From Cavenderia fasciculata (lineage: Eukaryota > Evosea > Eumycetozoa > Acytosteliales > Cavenderiaceae), in NCBI RefSeq assembly GCF_000203815.1, contig NW_004457729.1:868674-932673 (forward strand): a stretch of 64,000 nt of DNA, in the 5' to 3' direction. Every line of letters begins with the position of its first letter. Position 1 is the first letter of the stretch. This document shows positions 37,139 through 50,225 of this stretch, one piece after another. The notes below the pieces were generated by a model. That model saw only the letters and a program-made list of their open reading frames with translations. It made no database searches and was not told the origin of the DNA. The translations under genes were made by a program, and so were the position numbers.

Positions 37139-37651
37139 ATGGTATCTTCTATCGTTAAAATCACATTCTTATTGGCCGTTATGACCGCCGTCGTCTATGG
37201 TAAAATCAACGTTTGTTTCCATTGTGATGGAGCAAACATTGTAGAACAATGTACTGGAGATCGTAAATGTCTTGAATTCGATGGTCCTTCAACTGTATGT
37301 ATAGTTAACTATAAAAATAGATTAATCATTATTATTTTATATTATTCTTTATACTCACCAATTTCTTCTTTTGTATGTTTGAAATAGTGTTTCAATTTCA
37401 CCAATGCTTGCTCAACAGGTGTAACAATTGGATCTGGTCAAATTTCAATCACCAACAATACCTACACTTTCCGTACATACTCGGCTTCATTAAACTGCTC
37501 TGGTAACTTCACTGATGCCAGCACCACCTGTGGAACTTGTTCCCCAGGAGTCAACAGAGGTATCTATGCCGAATGTGTTTCATCTGCTGCTTCAATCGCC
37601 GCCTCAATGGTCTTTGCTATCGTTGTTGCCCTCTTTGCTGCTCTCGTATAA
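37139..37651 (+). CDS. Small secreted Cys-rich protein, probably GPI-anchored
   Basis: Exons 37139-37294 and 37388-37651 join in phase to give 139 residues. A signal peptide (MVSSIVKITFLLAVMTAVVYG) is followed by a compact domain with about ten Cys (CFHCDGA; CTGDRKC; CFNFTNAC; NCSGNF; CGTC; ECVSS). Several NxT/S sites suggest N-glycosylation. The last ~22 residues are hydrophobic (SIAASMVFAIVVALFAALV) after small residues, as in GPI-attachment signals. It is probably a cell-surface protein. I do not recognise the family. Confidence 0.72.
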
Positions 37652-37734
37652 ACACCCGATCCCAAACAAATGGCTCCCCTTTCCAATTATTATTAATTTA
37701 ATATAATAAAATATATTTATTAAAATTTACAAAA

Positions 37735-38321
37735 CTAATGTCTATAGTTTTTGATGAGTACTGTTTCCAATGATATGATTAATATTTTAACTTCTTTTTT
37801 TGTCAATGGTTTTGGACTTTGAAAAGGAAACATCATATCATCAGGGTGTTCAATAAGACTCTCTATGGTGGTGAGATATTGAGAAAACTCTGGAAATGAT
37901 TTTTCAGGATTTAAATGTGTACTAGAATTATCAAATGTAGGAGAGACAAATAAAAATTGGTAATGGTATTGATCAAATGAGATATCATTGATTTTAAATT
38001 AAATGGCTTGGTTTTCTCTATTAAATAATTCAACCAATTGGCTAATAAATGTATCGGATTGTGTTTAGATTGGTCACTTTTACATGATGCCAGATAGATG
38101 GTCCAAGCGTACTATCAACTGCAACGTAATCAATTTTTGACTGATACCCAGTGCAAACATTTAAATGATCCTAGGTACATCAAGTAAAGAATATTTGTTT
38201 CAGTTTCTTTCTTCCTCGTTGATCATTTTTTTAATTTACTTACAATTTTCAATATTTTGTGTAATTCTTCTTGATAAATCTCTTTGAGTACTATATCTTC
38301 CAATTCTTGAATATTTTTCAT
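37735..38321 (-). pseudogene. Broken gene of unknown family
   Basis: A start at 38321 gives MKNIQELEDIVLKEIYQEEL and so on up to a GTAAGT donor near 38244. A CCTAG acceptor near 38173 then leads into DHLNVCTGYQSKIDYVAVD and SIWHHVKVTNL. The frame stops soon after. Coding-like text continues in a second frame (KHNPIHLLANWLNYLIEKT) and again in a third (DISFDQYHYQFLFVSPTFDN) to ...SLETVLIKNYRH and a TAG at 37735. The pieces read as one protein interrupted by at least two frameshifts. Sequencing error is possible but less likely, since neighbouring genes are intact. I do not recognise the protein. Confidence 0.45.
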
Positions 38322-38566
38322 GATCAATAAAAATGCCCGGATCGGAGTTCAAAAAAACCATTGCTAAAAAAGCTGCATAGATATTTATTTGGTTGCACTA
38401 TTGGGCTCAAATCTTCCCCGATTCCTCATCACTCATGACGTGATGGCATCAATACCCGCAACGGAGTTTGGTTGTCCTTTATTGTAAACAACACACACGC
38501 TCTCCTTCTTCTTCTTTAATGCCATAAAAGATAAATAGATAGATAGATACAACAAACAGAGATAAT

Positions 38567-41500
38567 ATGGAGAGTGGAGATCTTGATCAACCATCATCAT
38601 CATCGCCATCATCACCGATTGTTATTGATATAAATGACAAACAAGTTTATAAAGTAGCAGTAGACAGAAAATTAAATGCAATCAAGAGATTCGATGAACT
38701 AGACAAGAATATATTCAAGTTGTACAATGCAGTCAAAGGAGACAATACCAAACGACAACTAGAACTGTCAGAGATTGAAAAGAAGCAAAGAGAGTATGGC
38801 AGTGCTATAGAAATCTCTGAAAAGTCTATGGACAGTATGTCACTGTACTATGTCAATGAAAAGGTAGACCTCATCATGATGATTGAAGAAGAAACCAAGC
38901 GACAGTCTGTCCTCCAAGACCAATTGTCCGAGGTCGCCTACAACATCAACGCAGTGTCTCCTCGAAACATCTCATCCTCTGTAAATGGTCCTCTTACAAG
39001 TCACCAACTATTAACTGAAATCAGAGACCTTCAACTAGAAATTGAAAAGGTTGAATTGGAATATCAACAATTACAATCTACTTGGGATAGTAAGCGATCT
39101 CTCCTAAATCACTTGATTCAAGAAAAAAGTGATCATATCTTATCTTTAAATGTATGTAGAAATAGAGAGACAGAAATTAGACCATACTTGATGTATTATA
39201 ATATTTATTAATAACAAAACAAAATAGAAAAAACTAGAGGAAAAGGAAAAGAATAGAAAGAATCTAAAGGATTTGGAATCAATCATTGATGGACTTTTAA
39301 TTAAAGATAACAAAAAGGGAGGATCCAGTGTTGAAACAAAAGATAAAGATAAAGATCAAGTATCTTCTGGATATTCAATTGATTCATTTATAAATTCAAT
39401 TGAAAAGGAAAAGGAAAAGGATAACAAAAGTTGTAGTAGTAATAGTGGAAGTGGTATAATTGGTAATGGAAGTGGTAGTGGAAGTGGTAGTAGTATTGGT
39501 ATTGGAGCTACTGCTGCTGCTACCGCTAATAATGGTAGTGGTACTGGTGGTAGTACACCAACACGATCAAATACACCACCAGTTGTAGGTAGAGCATTGA
39601 CTAGGGGAACTGCTACCAGTGCATCAGCATTAAACTTGAATGCATCATTGACAATACCACCACCTCCCATGTCCCCAGACGCATCCAAAACAATTAATCA
39701 GTATCCTCTTACCATCAAAACACAAAGCAATACCTTTATTAGTGGTATAACCTATACTTTGGAATTGGATACTATATCGACTTTAAAACAACGTATCTAT
39801 GACTATCTTTTAATTGAATCACCTTCATCCCTTTGGAATATGGAAATCAGCTCTCCCCATAATCTATCTTTAAAAACTCTATCCAACACATTCTTTGCAT
39901 CAGATTCAAAAGTTTATTTGTAATTAATCATTTATTCTTTATTATCATTATTATTTATTTTCGCTCCTAATCATTTCTTTTTTTTTTTTTTTAGAAAATA
40001 TATATTATACTTTTCCGATAGAGTTAAAAAAACTGGATCCAATAATAATAATAATCAAGATGATGGAAATGATCAACCAATTATTTATGTTGTCAATAGT
40101 CTTGAAGAAACTGAATTTACATCTAAATTATCTCAAATGATTGATGGGTATTTAGATTTCTACCAAAATGCAAATCAAGAATCAGTATACTTTAGAACAA
40201 AAATGATAACCTTTTTAGATAATATTCAAAAGGAAAGAAATAGATTGGATGATACTAAATGTTTAAGAAATCCACAATCAAGATTTATGCGTGTAAAATC
40301 AATGGCCTTTTCATCATCTACTACTCCATCTTCATCTCCTCCAAATCAATCATTATCATCTTCTTCCTCTTTCCTAAATAGACCATCATCACCTGTATTT
40401 TTACCTTTAATTTCAAAATCATCTGAAATCAATAATAACAATAATAATCATCTTGGTCTATCGGGCTCAACAAGTCCAAGTTCATGGAAATCATGTTCAC
40501 CTTCTAGAGGTTCACCAATAGCTGGATTTATCAATGGAAAGGATCCACAACAACAACCACAACAACAATTAGTTGTTGGTCAAAATTGTACAATTAGAGT
40601 ATTTATTACAAAAGATATAATTAAAACTTTTGTTTGTCATGGTAATTATACAAATGGAAATATAATCAATTTTAAAGAACTCTTTGTATACTAATCACTC
40701 CCTTGATTCTTTTCATTTAATTTAAATAGTACAAACATTGGTAGGAGAATTAATTGATAATTTATTTATAAAGTTTTCAAAGTTTATAAACATGTCTGAA
40801 AAGAATCAAGACAAGGGAAAACTTATGCCAATGGCTGAAATGAAATCAAAATATGTTGTTAAAATTAGAGGTTTGGAAATCTATTTGGTCAATCCTACCA
40901 TCCCACTATCATCAATCGATTTTATAAACACCAAATCAAGAAGACAGAAAAAAGTAGATTTAATTTTAATTGATAAATCAACCATTTCAAAAGAAATTCT
41001 TGATTCTTCTATTAATTTTAATCATTTTGATGTATGTACAAATATATATATAGAGAGAACTTCGATTAGATATCATATATTAACTCTTTCTTTCTTTTTT
41101 ATTTTTTGTAGGTTATAAAAAATATGAATAGTAAAATAGATAAAGAAGAAAAAGTTAATAATCTAAGTTTATCATATATGATAAACAAACCATTTAAATT
41201 AAGATTGGGAAGTTTAAAAAACTTTGATACTAGAACCTCCCCATCAAAGGATAAATCAATCTATGTTGCATGTCAAGTTTATCAATGTGGTATAAAGATT
41301 GGGGAGGAATTTTGTACTGCACCAATCGTTCTTGTTACCAATCCATCATGGCTCAAATGGATGGAAGGGCCTGCTTATAACCATATCCCTAGCAATGCCA
41401 TTTTATGTATTCAAGTTAGATACCATCCATCCAATACTACAGTTGGTTGGGTCAATTTCAAAATGTGGGACTATCGTGGAAGAATCAATTCTGGGTTCCA

Positions 41501-43429
41501 TCAACTATGCCTCTGGATGGACGATACACCCGATCATATCGGTACACTTTATGAAAACAAACAACATTTATTGTCGTCGTCAGATGGAAACGAGGCCAAT
41601 GAACCACCAGCCATTAGTTTCGAAATAGAATTGTCAAGTCCTGCAATCATCTATCAACACGAGAAATTGGAGGAAATCCCCGAAGACTCTTTTGAAGATG
41701 AGGAATTGTCATTTAGCGAGATGCAAAGATTGACAAGTATCATTGAAAAGGATCCATTAACAGGTTTGACAGTAGAAGAAAGAGAATTGTGTTGGAAACA
41801 CAGACACTATTGTAAATTTATTCCTAGGTCGACGAGCAAGGTCATTCTCTCTGTACCTTGGAACAACCCAGATAGTATCAAGGAATTGTACCAATTGTTG
41901 CACAGCAAGAGTTGGTCACCACTAGAACCAGTTGATACATTGGAATTGCTAAGCTCTAAATTTTTGGATCGGGATATTAGAAAGTTTGCCATCACAACAC
42001 TCCAAAGAATGAACGACGAGGAACTTGGTCTCTATCTCCCACAACTTGTCCAGGCACTCAAACATGAACCAAACCATTACAGCTCATTGGCCAAATTCCT
42101 TCTCCGCCGAGTACAATTGAATCGTCAACAAATGCCCTATCAATTCTTTTGGTATCTCAAAGTAGAGATTTCAAACTTGAACGTTCATTTGCACTCTCAA
42201 TGGATCGAAAGATACCAATTAATTTTAGAAGCATTCCTAAGAGGTAATCCAAAGATATCAGAACTCTCTAAACAATATGATATGTACCTAAAATTAAAAT
42301 CAGTGGCACTTGGTGTAAAGAATGTAACAAATAACAAGAGAAAGGATTATCTATTATCACAATTTTCAACTATTAAATTCCCAAACGATTTTAATTTATT
42401 ATTTAATCAAGAGTATGTAGAAAAAAATAATATATCAATATTAATTTATGTATTAATTTTTTCTTTTTAAGATATAAAGCAAAAGGAATTGATATTGAAT
42501 CATGTAAAGTAAAAGAAAGTAAAACTTTACCATTATGGTTATCATTTTATAATTATGATCCAATGGGAGATAATATATTGGCCATTTTTAAATGTGGAGA
42601 TGATCTTAGACAGGATCAATTGACACTTCAAATGATTGATTTAATGGATAGAATGTGGTTAGCTGAAGGTATTGATTTACAAACTATTAGCTATCGATGT
42701 GTTGCAACAGGACTGAATGAAGGAATGATCGAGGTGGTTGGAGAATCAAAAACAATTGCAGATATCCAAAAACTGACTGGAAAGAATGCAGCTGTTGCTG
42801 CCTTTTCAGAAACTGCCATCGCTAGTTGGCTCAAGCAGGTCAATCCATCAGAATTTGAATACAACTCTGCAGTGGAAAACTTTGTCAGAAGCTGTGCTGG
42901 ATGTTGTGTCTATACTTTTATCTTGGGTATTGGTGACAGACATAATGACAACATCATGCTTACTAAAGCCGGACACCTCTTCCACATTGATTTCGGTAGA
43001 TTCTTGGGCAACGTCCAAACATGGCAAGGAATTAAACGAGAAAGAGCACCATTTGTCTTTCCGCCATCCTTTAATCTCATCATTGGTGAACACTACAAAC
43101 ACTTTGAAGAATTATGTGGTCGTGCTTATAATATCATTAGAAAAAAGGCTCATATCTTTTTAAATTTATTCTTAATGGTAAAATAGAAAAAGAAACAAAT
43201 CACCCGAGAAATATATAAATTTACTTTTTCTTTCTATTTATTTTTTTAGATGGTGTCTACAGGTATGCCAGAATTAAATCACCAAGATGATATATTATAT
43301 CTACGAGATTCACTGGCATTGGAACTAACAAGTGACCAAGCCTATGAGAAATTTTCCCAAATGATAGAACAAAGTCTAGGATCAAAAACAACTGGAGTTA
43401 ATTTCGCTGTTCATTTATTGGCAAATTAA
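38567..43429 (+). CDS. Class I phosphatidylinositol 3-kinase catalytic subunit
   Basis: This enzyme makes PI(3,4,5)P3 at the plasma membrane and acts in chemotaxis and macropinocytosis. Exons 38567-39151, 39228-39919, 39995-40641, 40730-41031, 41112-42412, 42472-43177 and 43250-43429 join in frame to give 1470 residues. Residues ~25-240 are charged, coiled-coil-like and followed by low complexity. A Ras-binding domain starts near 625 (CTIRVFITKDIIKTFVCH), C2 near 765 (KPFKLRLGSLKNFD) and the helical PIK domain near 955 (LTGLTVEERELCWKHR). The kinase domain follows: ATP lysine in FKCGDDLRQDQ, catalytic loop GIGDRHNDNIM (Asp1331), HIDFGRFLGN, and a basic activation loop KRERAPFVF typical of class I. 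The intron at 40642 was chosen over a later GTATAC because only it preserves frame. D. discoideum has several such kinases; exact orthology was not resolved. Confidence 0.95.
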
Positions 43430-44875
43430 TCAACAATAAATTATTTAATACTGTATTTTTAATAATATCAATCAAACAAATCAGTATCGAATAATATAAT
43501 ACTATTCGTGGATATATATTTTTTGAAATTAGGGGGGTCTTTATTTTTATAATTGATTTAAAATGTATTTGATTGTTTTTTTTTTTTAGTTTTAGTTTTT
43601 TTAAAAAGATTTGTTTGTTTTAAAAAAAAAAAAAAAAAGGGAGGTGATACATTTACTTTTGACAGTTATATAAAGATAGTTCCAACGTAGTAATTTAAAG
43701 GGGGGATGGTTCATAAATTAACGGGGTTTTAGTGGATCACTTGATGCGAAATTATTGGAATCCATACTATTTTTCTGGATGGCAATAAAACACAATGTAA
43801 AGTATGAGCGTTGATTGGCGCTGCTTCCATCATCTATATCGGCTACTTGTACCAAGTTCGATCCAATTAAGCAATTCATCGTCAATCTTTGTTGACAATT
43901 AATTATTTAATGGTCGAGTAATCTCTTAATTATTATTATTATTATTGGTTGTAAAGTTATTATTATTATTTAAGTTATTATTATTTAGTTATTATTAATT
44001 GAGATTCCGCGGATAAAGTGTAAAGATTAAGCGAGTTTTCTAAACTCTGTGACAAAACAAATAGAGTCGCTGGTTGTAGTTTCGTTATAACAAAATCAAC
44101 AGAGATTCTACCAAGTGGGATATCTAACTTTTAAAGATAGATATGGCGAATTGTTTGAAAAAATATGAAAAGTATATAGGTTTGTTTGTAGGTTGTTGTA
44201 AGGTTGTTGAAAAAAAAGAGTCTGGGGGGGGTGGTGTTGTAAGGTGAGAAGAAAAAAGTTCGGGTAATTGTTGTTGTTGTTTGGTTGTTTGAGAGGGGGG
44301 GGGGGGGGGGGGTTCGTTATTTGATGATTAATATTACAAAGGGGGGTGGTGAGAGAGGAATTAATATATGGATATCTCCTTTACAGTACTATGTGGATAA
44401 TATAAACAAAATGTCATTAAAGTAAAAATGTATAGATATATATAAATAGAATGATAAAATGGGAAAAAAAAGAAAAAAGATTTTGGGGTTTTGTTTGTGG
44501 TTGGAGGTAAATTTAAAAAGTGATGTTCGTGTGGGTTGAGAGATATAAATAAATAAACAAATGATTTGTATGGTATATACGTATACCGCACAAATCTCGA
44601 CTAGGAATCAATTGAAACTATATGGCAGAATTCAGACAAATAGATCATCCATTAACCTGTTCTTCCATTGGATTCAACTTCGTCAAAGTATAACAAATGT
44701 TGCAGAGCTGATTTTCAGCGCTACAATGAGGGTGGTGTTCGAGTGGTTTGTGTGTAGTAGTAAGTTAAACACAAACTACGTACGAATAATATAGATAGAG
44801 GAAATAGAGTTATAATGCTTGTTGCAGCCGATACCAGATGGTCAACACAAGTCCCTGCGCGCAATGCGAGGGAGC
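43430..44875. other. Convergent spacer between the PI3K and RWP-RK genes
   Basis: Both flanking genes end here. The plus strand is unusually G-rich in places: G runs occur at 43638-43645, 43696-43703, 44222-44235, 44295-44312 and 44341-44350. Runs of A and T are also present. The right end (about 44580-44875) is more balanced in composition and may be the 3' untranslated region of the RWP-RK transcript. No coding or RNA gene is supported. Confidence 0.5.
44295..44312 (+). repeat. 18-base poly-G run
   Basis: An uninterrupted run of 18 G lies in DNA that is otherwise strongly A+T-rich. Other G runs within 80 bases on each side give this segment potential to form a G-quadruplex on the plus strand. 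Confidence 0.85.
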
Positions 44876-47168
44876 TTATTGACGGGCATGGTGCTTGAGC
44901 ATCTCTAACGTCTCTAGGATGTTTTCGAGTCCGTGATTGCCGTCTCCTCCAGCAGCAGAGGCAAACACAGAGTTTTTAAAGGGTTGTTGGTTCTTGATGG
45001 GTGTGTTGTCGTCTGACATGTCTTGATCATCGTCATCATCCGAGTTGATGATGCTGTGGATTTGTGACTTGACATTGGTGGTGGTGGTGGCGACGGTAGC
45101 AGTGGCAGTGGATAGACCGCCACTTGAAACAACAAGATTGGGGTGGATGTGAGAAAAGGCAGAAGAGGAGAGAGCCTTGACATAGATGGGTGAGCCCGTC
45201 TCGTCTTCCTTTTCGAGACAACCGGTGATTCTAATCTTGACGGGACGGAGACATTCTTCACGTTCGGCCATCAACTTGTCAAACTTGTCCTTTTCCTCCT
45301 TGGGGATATCGGTACCGTGTTGGTAGGTGATGATCTTGATGACCTTGTCAATCTTTCTCAAGTAACGGTATGGCCATTTACGACGAGTGCATTCCTTGAA
45401 ACGCTTGCACAACATTGACTCTGAAATACCAAGACGTGAAGCTGCCTCCTTTTGTGGAAGTACCAACAGTTCGGTAATATCAATATAGTTTGGATCATTG
45501 TTTGATGGTTGTTGTTGTTGTTGTTGTGATGGAGTAGTTGTTTCTGATAAAGAGTGTTGTAATGAGACTGATGGTTGTTGTGGAGATGGGGAGGAGGAAG
45601 AGGACGAGTTCATTTCATCGTTACTAGCCATCAATGAAAAGGATGAGGTACTTTGAGAGGCACCTGATGAACTCATTGGAGAGAGTGAGGCAAGATGGAT
45701 GGGTTGTGATGGTGATGAAGGTGACGAGGTGTGGTCGTTGCCGCCGTCAGATAGATCAGAAGAGTTGTCTTGGTCGTCCTTTTTACGCTTGTTGTTGGTA
45801 TTGTTTCTAGAGAGGACGTGGAACGAGCTTGAGGTGACCGACGATACTTCTTGGTTGGCACGACCGTCGTTAAACACCTCACACAAGGCAAAGACAAGGC
45901 AGAAGGATTGGTGGAGATGCTTGGAGCTGACTTCACTGACCTTGAGCTTGTTAAAGACGACGAGACCGGTGCGATCGACCATCAACGACTTGATGCCCTG
46001 GAGTACCTCTTGTTTGCCATCCGATTGCTTGGCACTGACTTGCTTGTAGGTAGAGTTGTAAACCAAAGATACCTGGACAACCAATGCGCTGCCAACAGTA
46101 CGATTGTTGATCAACTCTTGGTCAACCATCAATGTTGGTGATGGATGAATATATCTATGGCATACTACTGAATCTGATGGTTGATGTTGAATAGTTAATC
46201 TAAAAAGAAAAAAAAGAAAAGAAAAAAGAAATTAGAATATGTAAAAGATTAAGATTTGATTTGATTTTAACATACTTGTCTCTTGGAGTTAATAAACGGT
46301 GGTTATGGTATTCAACTTGATGGTCATCTGAACTATGGTCTTCAATAATCATATTGGTGGCAGTGGTGACAGTTGGTGATGCAGCAACAGAGGCAGTTGA
46401 GGATGATGGCGATGAAGAGGAGGAGGAGGGGGAAGAGGTAGAGTGTTGAGTAAAGTTTTTGATATTGTCAAGTAGGATGGATTCTCTTCTCTTGAGGTCA
46501 ACCAACTCTTGCATCCATTGATAGATTTGTTGCTTGTTGTTTGGTGAAGGTGACAATGATTGATGTTGTTGTTGGCTATTATCAACGACGACTGGAAGAG
46601 AGGGTGATGAACATGGCGAAGAATCGTGGCTCTTGAAGATAAAAGATGGTGAAGCAGATGATGACAATGGCGATGGTTTGGTACCGGTGGACGTGGTAGT
46701 AGACAATCGTGACTCAAATTGTTTAAAGGTTGGTAAAGAGTGGTCATTGTCAGAGTCGCTGTCATCGTCAATTAAACATTCCGATTGAACGGGATTCAAA
46801 ATATTTAATAATTGTCCATTGTATCCATCTTGTTGTTGTTGTTGTAATTGATCCTTATTGATGTTGGCGATAATCGGTAAATAGCTTTGGTATGGGTTAT
46901 TAAGTAACAATGAGGATGATGATGGTGATGAAGAGGATGATGATAATTCGATTCTTTGCTTTTTGATAATATGATTAGTAGTGCTTGCGTTGTTATTATT
47001 ATTATTGTTATTATTGTTGATTGGCACTGGAGAAGATGAAGGTGAAGTAGATTGATAGCCTATAGATATTGTTGTTGTTGATGTTGGTGGAGCCGCAAGT
47101 AATATACTATTTATGTTGTATGATGGCTTAAAGTTGGGTATCGATATGGGTTGAGATATCTTTTGCAT
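44876..47168 (-). CDS. RWP-RK domain transcription factor
   Basis: Exons 47168-46276 and 46199-44876 join in frame to give 738 residues. The first ~290 residues are low complexity (Ser, Asn, Gln), with a short Gln-Trp-Met segment (IYQWMQELVDLKRRESILLDN) that looks like a coiled coil. A probably beta-rich module of about 110 residues follows (SVVCHRYIHPSPTLMVDQ to HQSFCLVFALCEVF). A linker then leads to the RWP-RK domain near residue 540: LLVLPQKEAASRLGISES, CKRFKECTRRKWPYRYLRKID. RWP-RK proteins are DNA-binding factors of plants, green algae and amoebozoans. The signature is present as KWPYRYLRK. An acidic stretch (SDDDDDQDMSDD) near the C-terminus may be an activation region. The class is clear; targets are unknown. 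Confidence 0.88.
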
Positions 47169-48268
47169 TTTCGGCTATGTATGTATGTATATATATATAT
47201 AATGTAAATCGATGAAAAAATCTAACAAAATGATGATATGATAAGATTAATATATATAAAAGATAATAAATATTATGTACAAAAAGAGTAACCAGCCAAT
47301 GATCAAGTACTAGTTTAGTGTATGTATAAATAAATAATTAAAAATAGAGATTGTTTTTTTTTTTTTTGTATGTATGTAGTATGCTCAAAGAGCACAAGTG
47401 CTCAAGGAGAGGGAGAAGGAAAGGAGGAGATAGATGTAGTGATGAAAAGATAATACGTGTGATTATATTATCTCTTATCAAAACATGTTGTTGTTCTCTG
47501 TCTTTGTTATTATTACTAGTTACAACTACTACTATTTTACTACTACTTGTTTAAAAAAAAAAAAAAAAAAAAAAAAAGATGTGAAAAATAAAAGAAGCTA
47601 ACTAACAACAGATAAACAAAGTACTACTTATTGTTGTTATTGTTAACTGCAGTTGCGCGCAAAGATGGGGATTGATGTGATGGTAGATGTGAAAACAATG
47701 GTGAATATATGTGTGTGTGTTGTCGAAACCTTCTTCTCTTTACTTCACCATCCCATTTACCGTTAAAAAAAAAAATTAAAAAAAAAAAAAAAAAAGAAGA
47801 TAGGGCAAACGATGATGATACGAATAAGGATTTCTTTTTTAGAATGAAAAGAACGATCAAGATATTATTTGTTTAATTTTGGTATTGGGAACCCAATATT
47901 CAATAATTTAATAAATATTATCTCTATCTATCTATTTTTTTTTTTTTTTCTTTTGTTATTATTATTATTATTCTTTCTATTCTTTAATTAATTAAATATA
48001 TTGGAACTAATGATTATATAACTAAATATAAATATATCTGCTCTCTCTATAGTTTGCAAATAGAGTTGGTTGTTGACTATTATTATTTGTTTGTTTGTTT
48101 TCTACTACTCTACTACAACGATTACTCTAGCTATCAATAGGTATATCGTTGCTACTAGCTAATATAATATAATATAATATAATATAAAATATATATATTT
48201 AACAAAACAACAAAAAATAGAGAAGCAAGCTTGTTGTTTGTTGTTGATGTTGGTATCGACGATTCACT

Positions 48269-48365
48269 CTGTCTGTCTGTCTGTCTGTCTGTCTATTGTG
48301 AATTTATTATTATTATTTTTTTAATTGTACAAATAGTTGTTGTTGAAGGAATAATAATAATAATA

Positions 48366-48397
<32 letters not shown>
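48269..48397. repeat. (TGTC)n and (GA)n microsatellites
   Basis: A TGTC tetranucleotide tract spans 48269-48294. A GA dinucleotide tract spans 48370-48397 and is followed by a GC-rich patch (GAGCGCGCGGGAG). Confidence 0.88.
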
Positions 48398-48402
<5 letters not shown>

Positions 48403-48782
48403 CGCGCGGGAGAGGGGAACGATGTCGTGTGATGAATACTGTCATCTTTGCTGCTACTGCTGCTACTGCTAGTGGGTTATTCTCTCTAGAGCAAACAAGC
48501 AAGCAGGCAAGAAAGATAAATTCAACAAAAAAAATAATAATTTAAACACACCCATGAAGAACGACTCTCCTATCACCATAATATATTGTGTGGGTGTGTA
48601 TGTGGAAGGGGTGTGAATGGTGGTGGTGGTGGTGGTGAGTATAGTAGGGGGGATATCCTAGTGGTGGTGATGAGAAGAAATTAATTTATTTCAACAACCA
48701 CCCATTCTTCTCAATTCCAGAGGACTGGATAGGATATATATCATATCATCAGTACATCCCGTCACAAACAACATATGGAAAT

Positions 48783-48998
48783 AGTAGTAGTAGTAGTAGT
48801 AGTAGTAGTGGAAGCAAATATTCAACAACCAGCCTGGTTGTAGTACAACAACAACAACTCAATATCTATCAGAAGGTGATCGATGATATATGATAGGTTG
48901 GTTGGCGCCGATAATAATATGGTATGATTGGATTATTTATGGGTAGTGATGATGATGATGTTGTTGAATGATGATGGAAATATATAAATATATCTGAC

Positions 48999-49044
<46 letters not shown>
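48783..49044. repeat. (TAG)n and (TA)n microsatellites
   Basis: Nine TAG units lie at 48783-48809. About 20 TA units lie at 49003-49044. Confidence 0.85.
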
Positions 49045-49048
<4 letters not shown>

Positions 49049-50225
49049 TAAACTCAAACTAGTATATGATCACATGGATGGGGGGGATAAATCCCAAAAA
49101 TGATTTTGTTTTGTTGTACTTACCAGGAGGAGGAGTCAATCTATAATCCTAGGATATCTGTTCTTCTTGTTCTTGTGTTCTTTTTGTCAAATATATTTTA
49201 AATAGTGTACTTTTGACTTGAATATATTGAAATTTAAAATTGAATTGTTGGTGGAATTGAATGTTGAATGGAAGTGATTTCGTGCGTTGTGTGGGTGTGT
49301 TTGTTTGGCAGCCAGATATCTTTTTTCTTATCTACTATCCTGTTGTGGGGATTGGATTGGAAAACTGAACTGGTGTGCGTGTTGTGGGTTGGGATTGAAA
49401 AAGAAAAGAGGGATCAGCGGCAGCTGCTACTGCTAGCTAGTAACTGTAACGGTGTACTACGACCAGAAAAGAACAGAGAGTGTAGTGTATTGTAGTGTAG
49501 TGTAGTGTGGCACAGTGATGGAGTGGAATCTATCTCGTGCAAGGAGTGGGTTGGAATTAATTCCTTAACAGAAAAGTGGAAATTTAATATGAATGGGAAA
49601 TTGACTGGGAAATTTAAAATCAAACGTCACAACTCACTCGGTCCGTCTCAGTCAGTCGATAGATAATAATAATATATTTATTTACGATAATGTTTATTAT
49701 TATTATTATTGTTATTATTATTATACAGGCGGAACGGAATAATGAATGTGTTGTGGTTAGAGAGAGAGAAAAGAGTGTAAACTGGTAAATAACAGAAAAA
49801 GAAAATAATAGAATGCGCTGCCGTGGTGGAGGTGAAAAAGGGGGTTTGTACAAATAAGATTTGATAGTAATAATAATGGGAGATTAATTGATGGGTATTA
49901 TTATTATTCTCTTTAAGAAAAAAAAAAAAAAAAAATATGTATAATAATTATAGTATAGTATAAATCAAATGGGGATAGGATATTATTACAATCAAATTCT
50001 GCAGTAAATGAATGTAATGAATATAGTGCAATGTCTCTAGAGATAATAATAATAAATAAATAAGGGGGGTGAGGTGATAAATAAAATAAGAAAAGGAAAT
50101 CAATAATGAACGAGCTTGCTCTCTCTTTAACATGCAATCACGAGTGTGCAAAGAGAAGAGGTGAAATTGAATAATCAAAAGGACACAAAAAAAAAAAAAG
50201 GTTTTCTTCCTCCTCCTGCGAAAAC

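Noticed and set aside
40642-40694. Extension of PI3K exon 3 to a GTATAC donor at 40686
   Set aside because: Using this donor shifts the reading frame into exon 4. The GTAATT donor at 40642 keeps frame and leaves TACTAAT as an intron branch-point-like motif.
43850-43870. A GTTCGATCC T-loop-like match
   Set aside because: Neighbouring sequence gives neither a D-arm nor a seven-base acceptor stem.
48937-48945. TTATGGGTA, the complement of a DUSE-like box used by dictyostelid small RNA genes
   Set aside because: It is a single nine-base match. The region it would drive (about 48870 leftward) shows no conserved class I or snRNA motif, so chance is likely.
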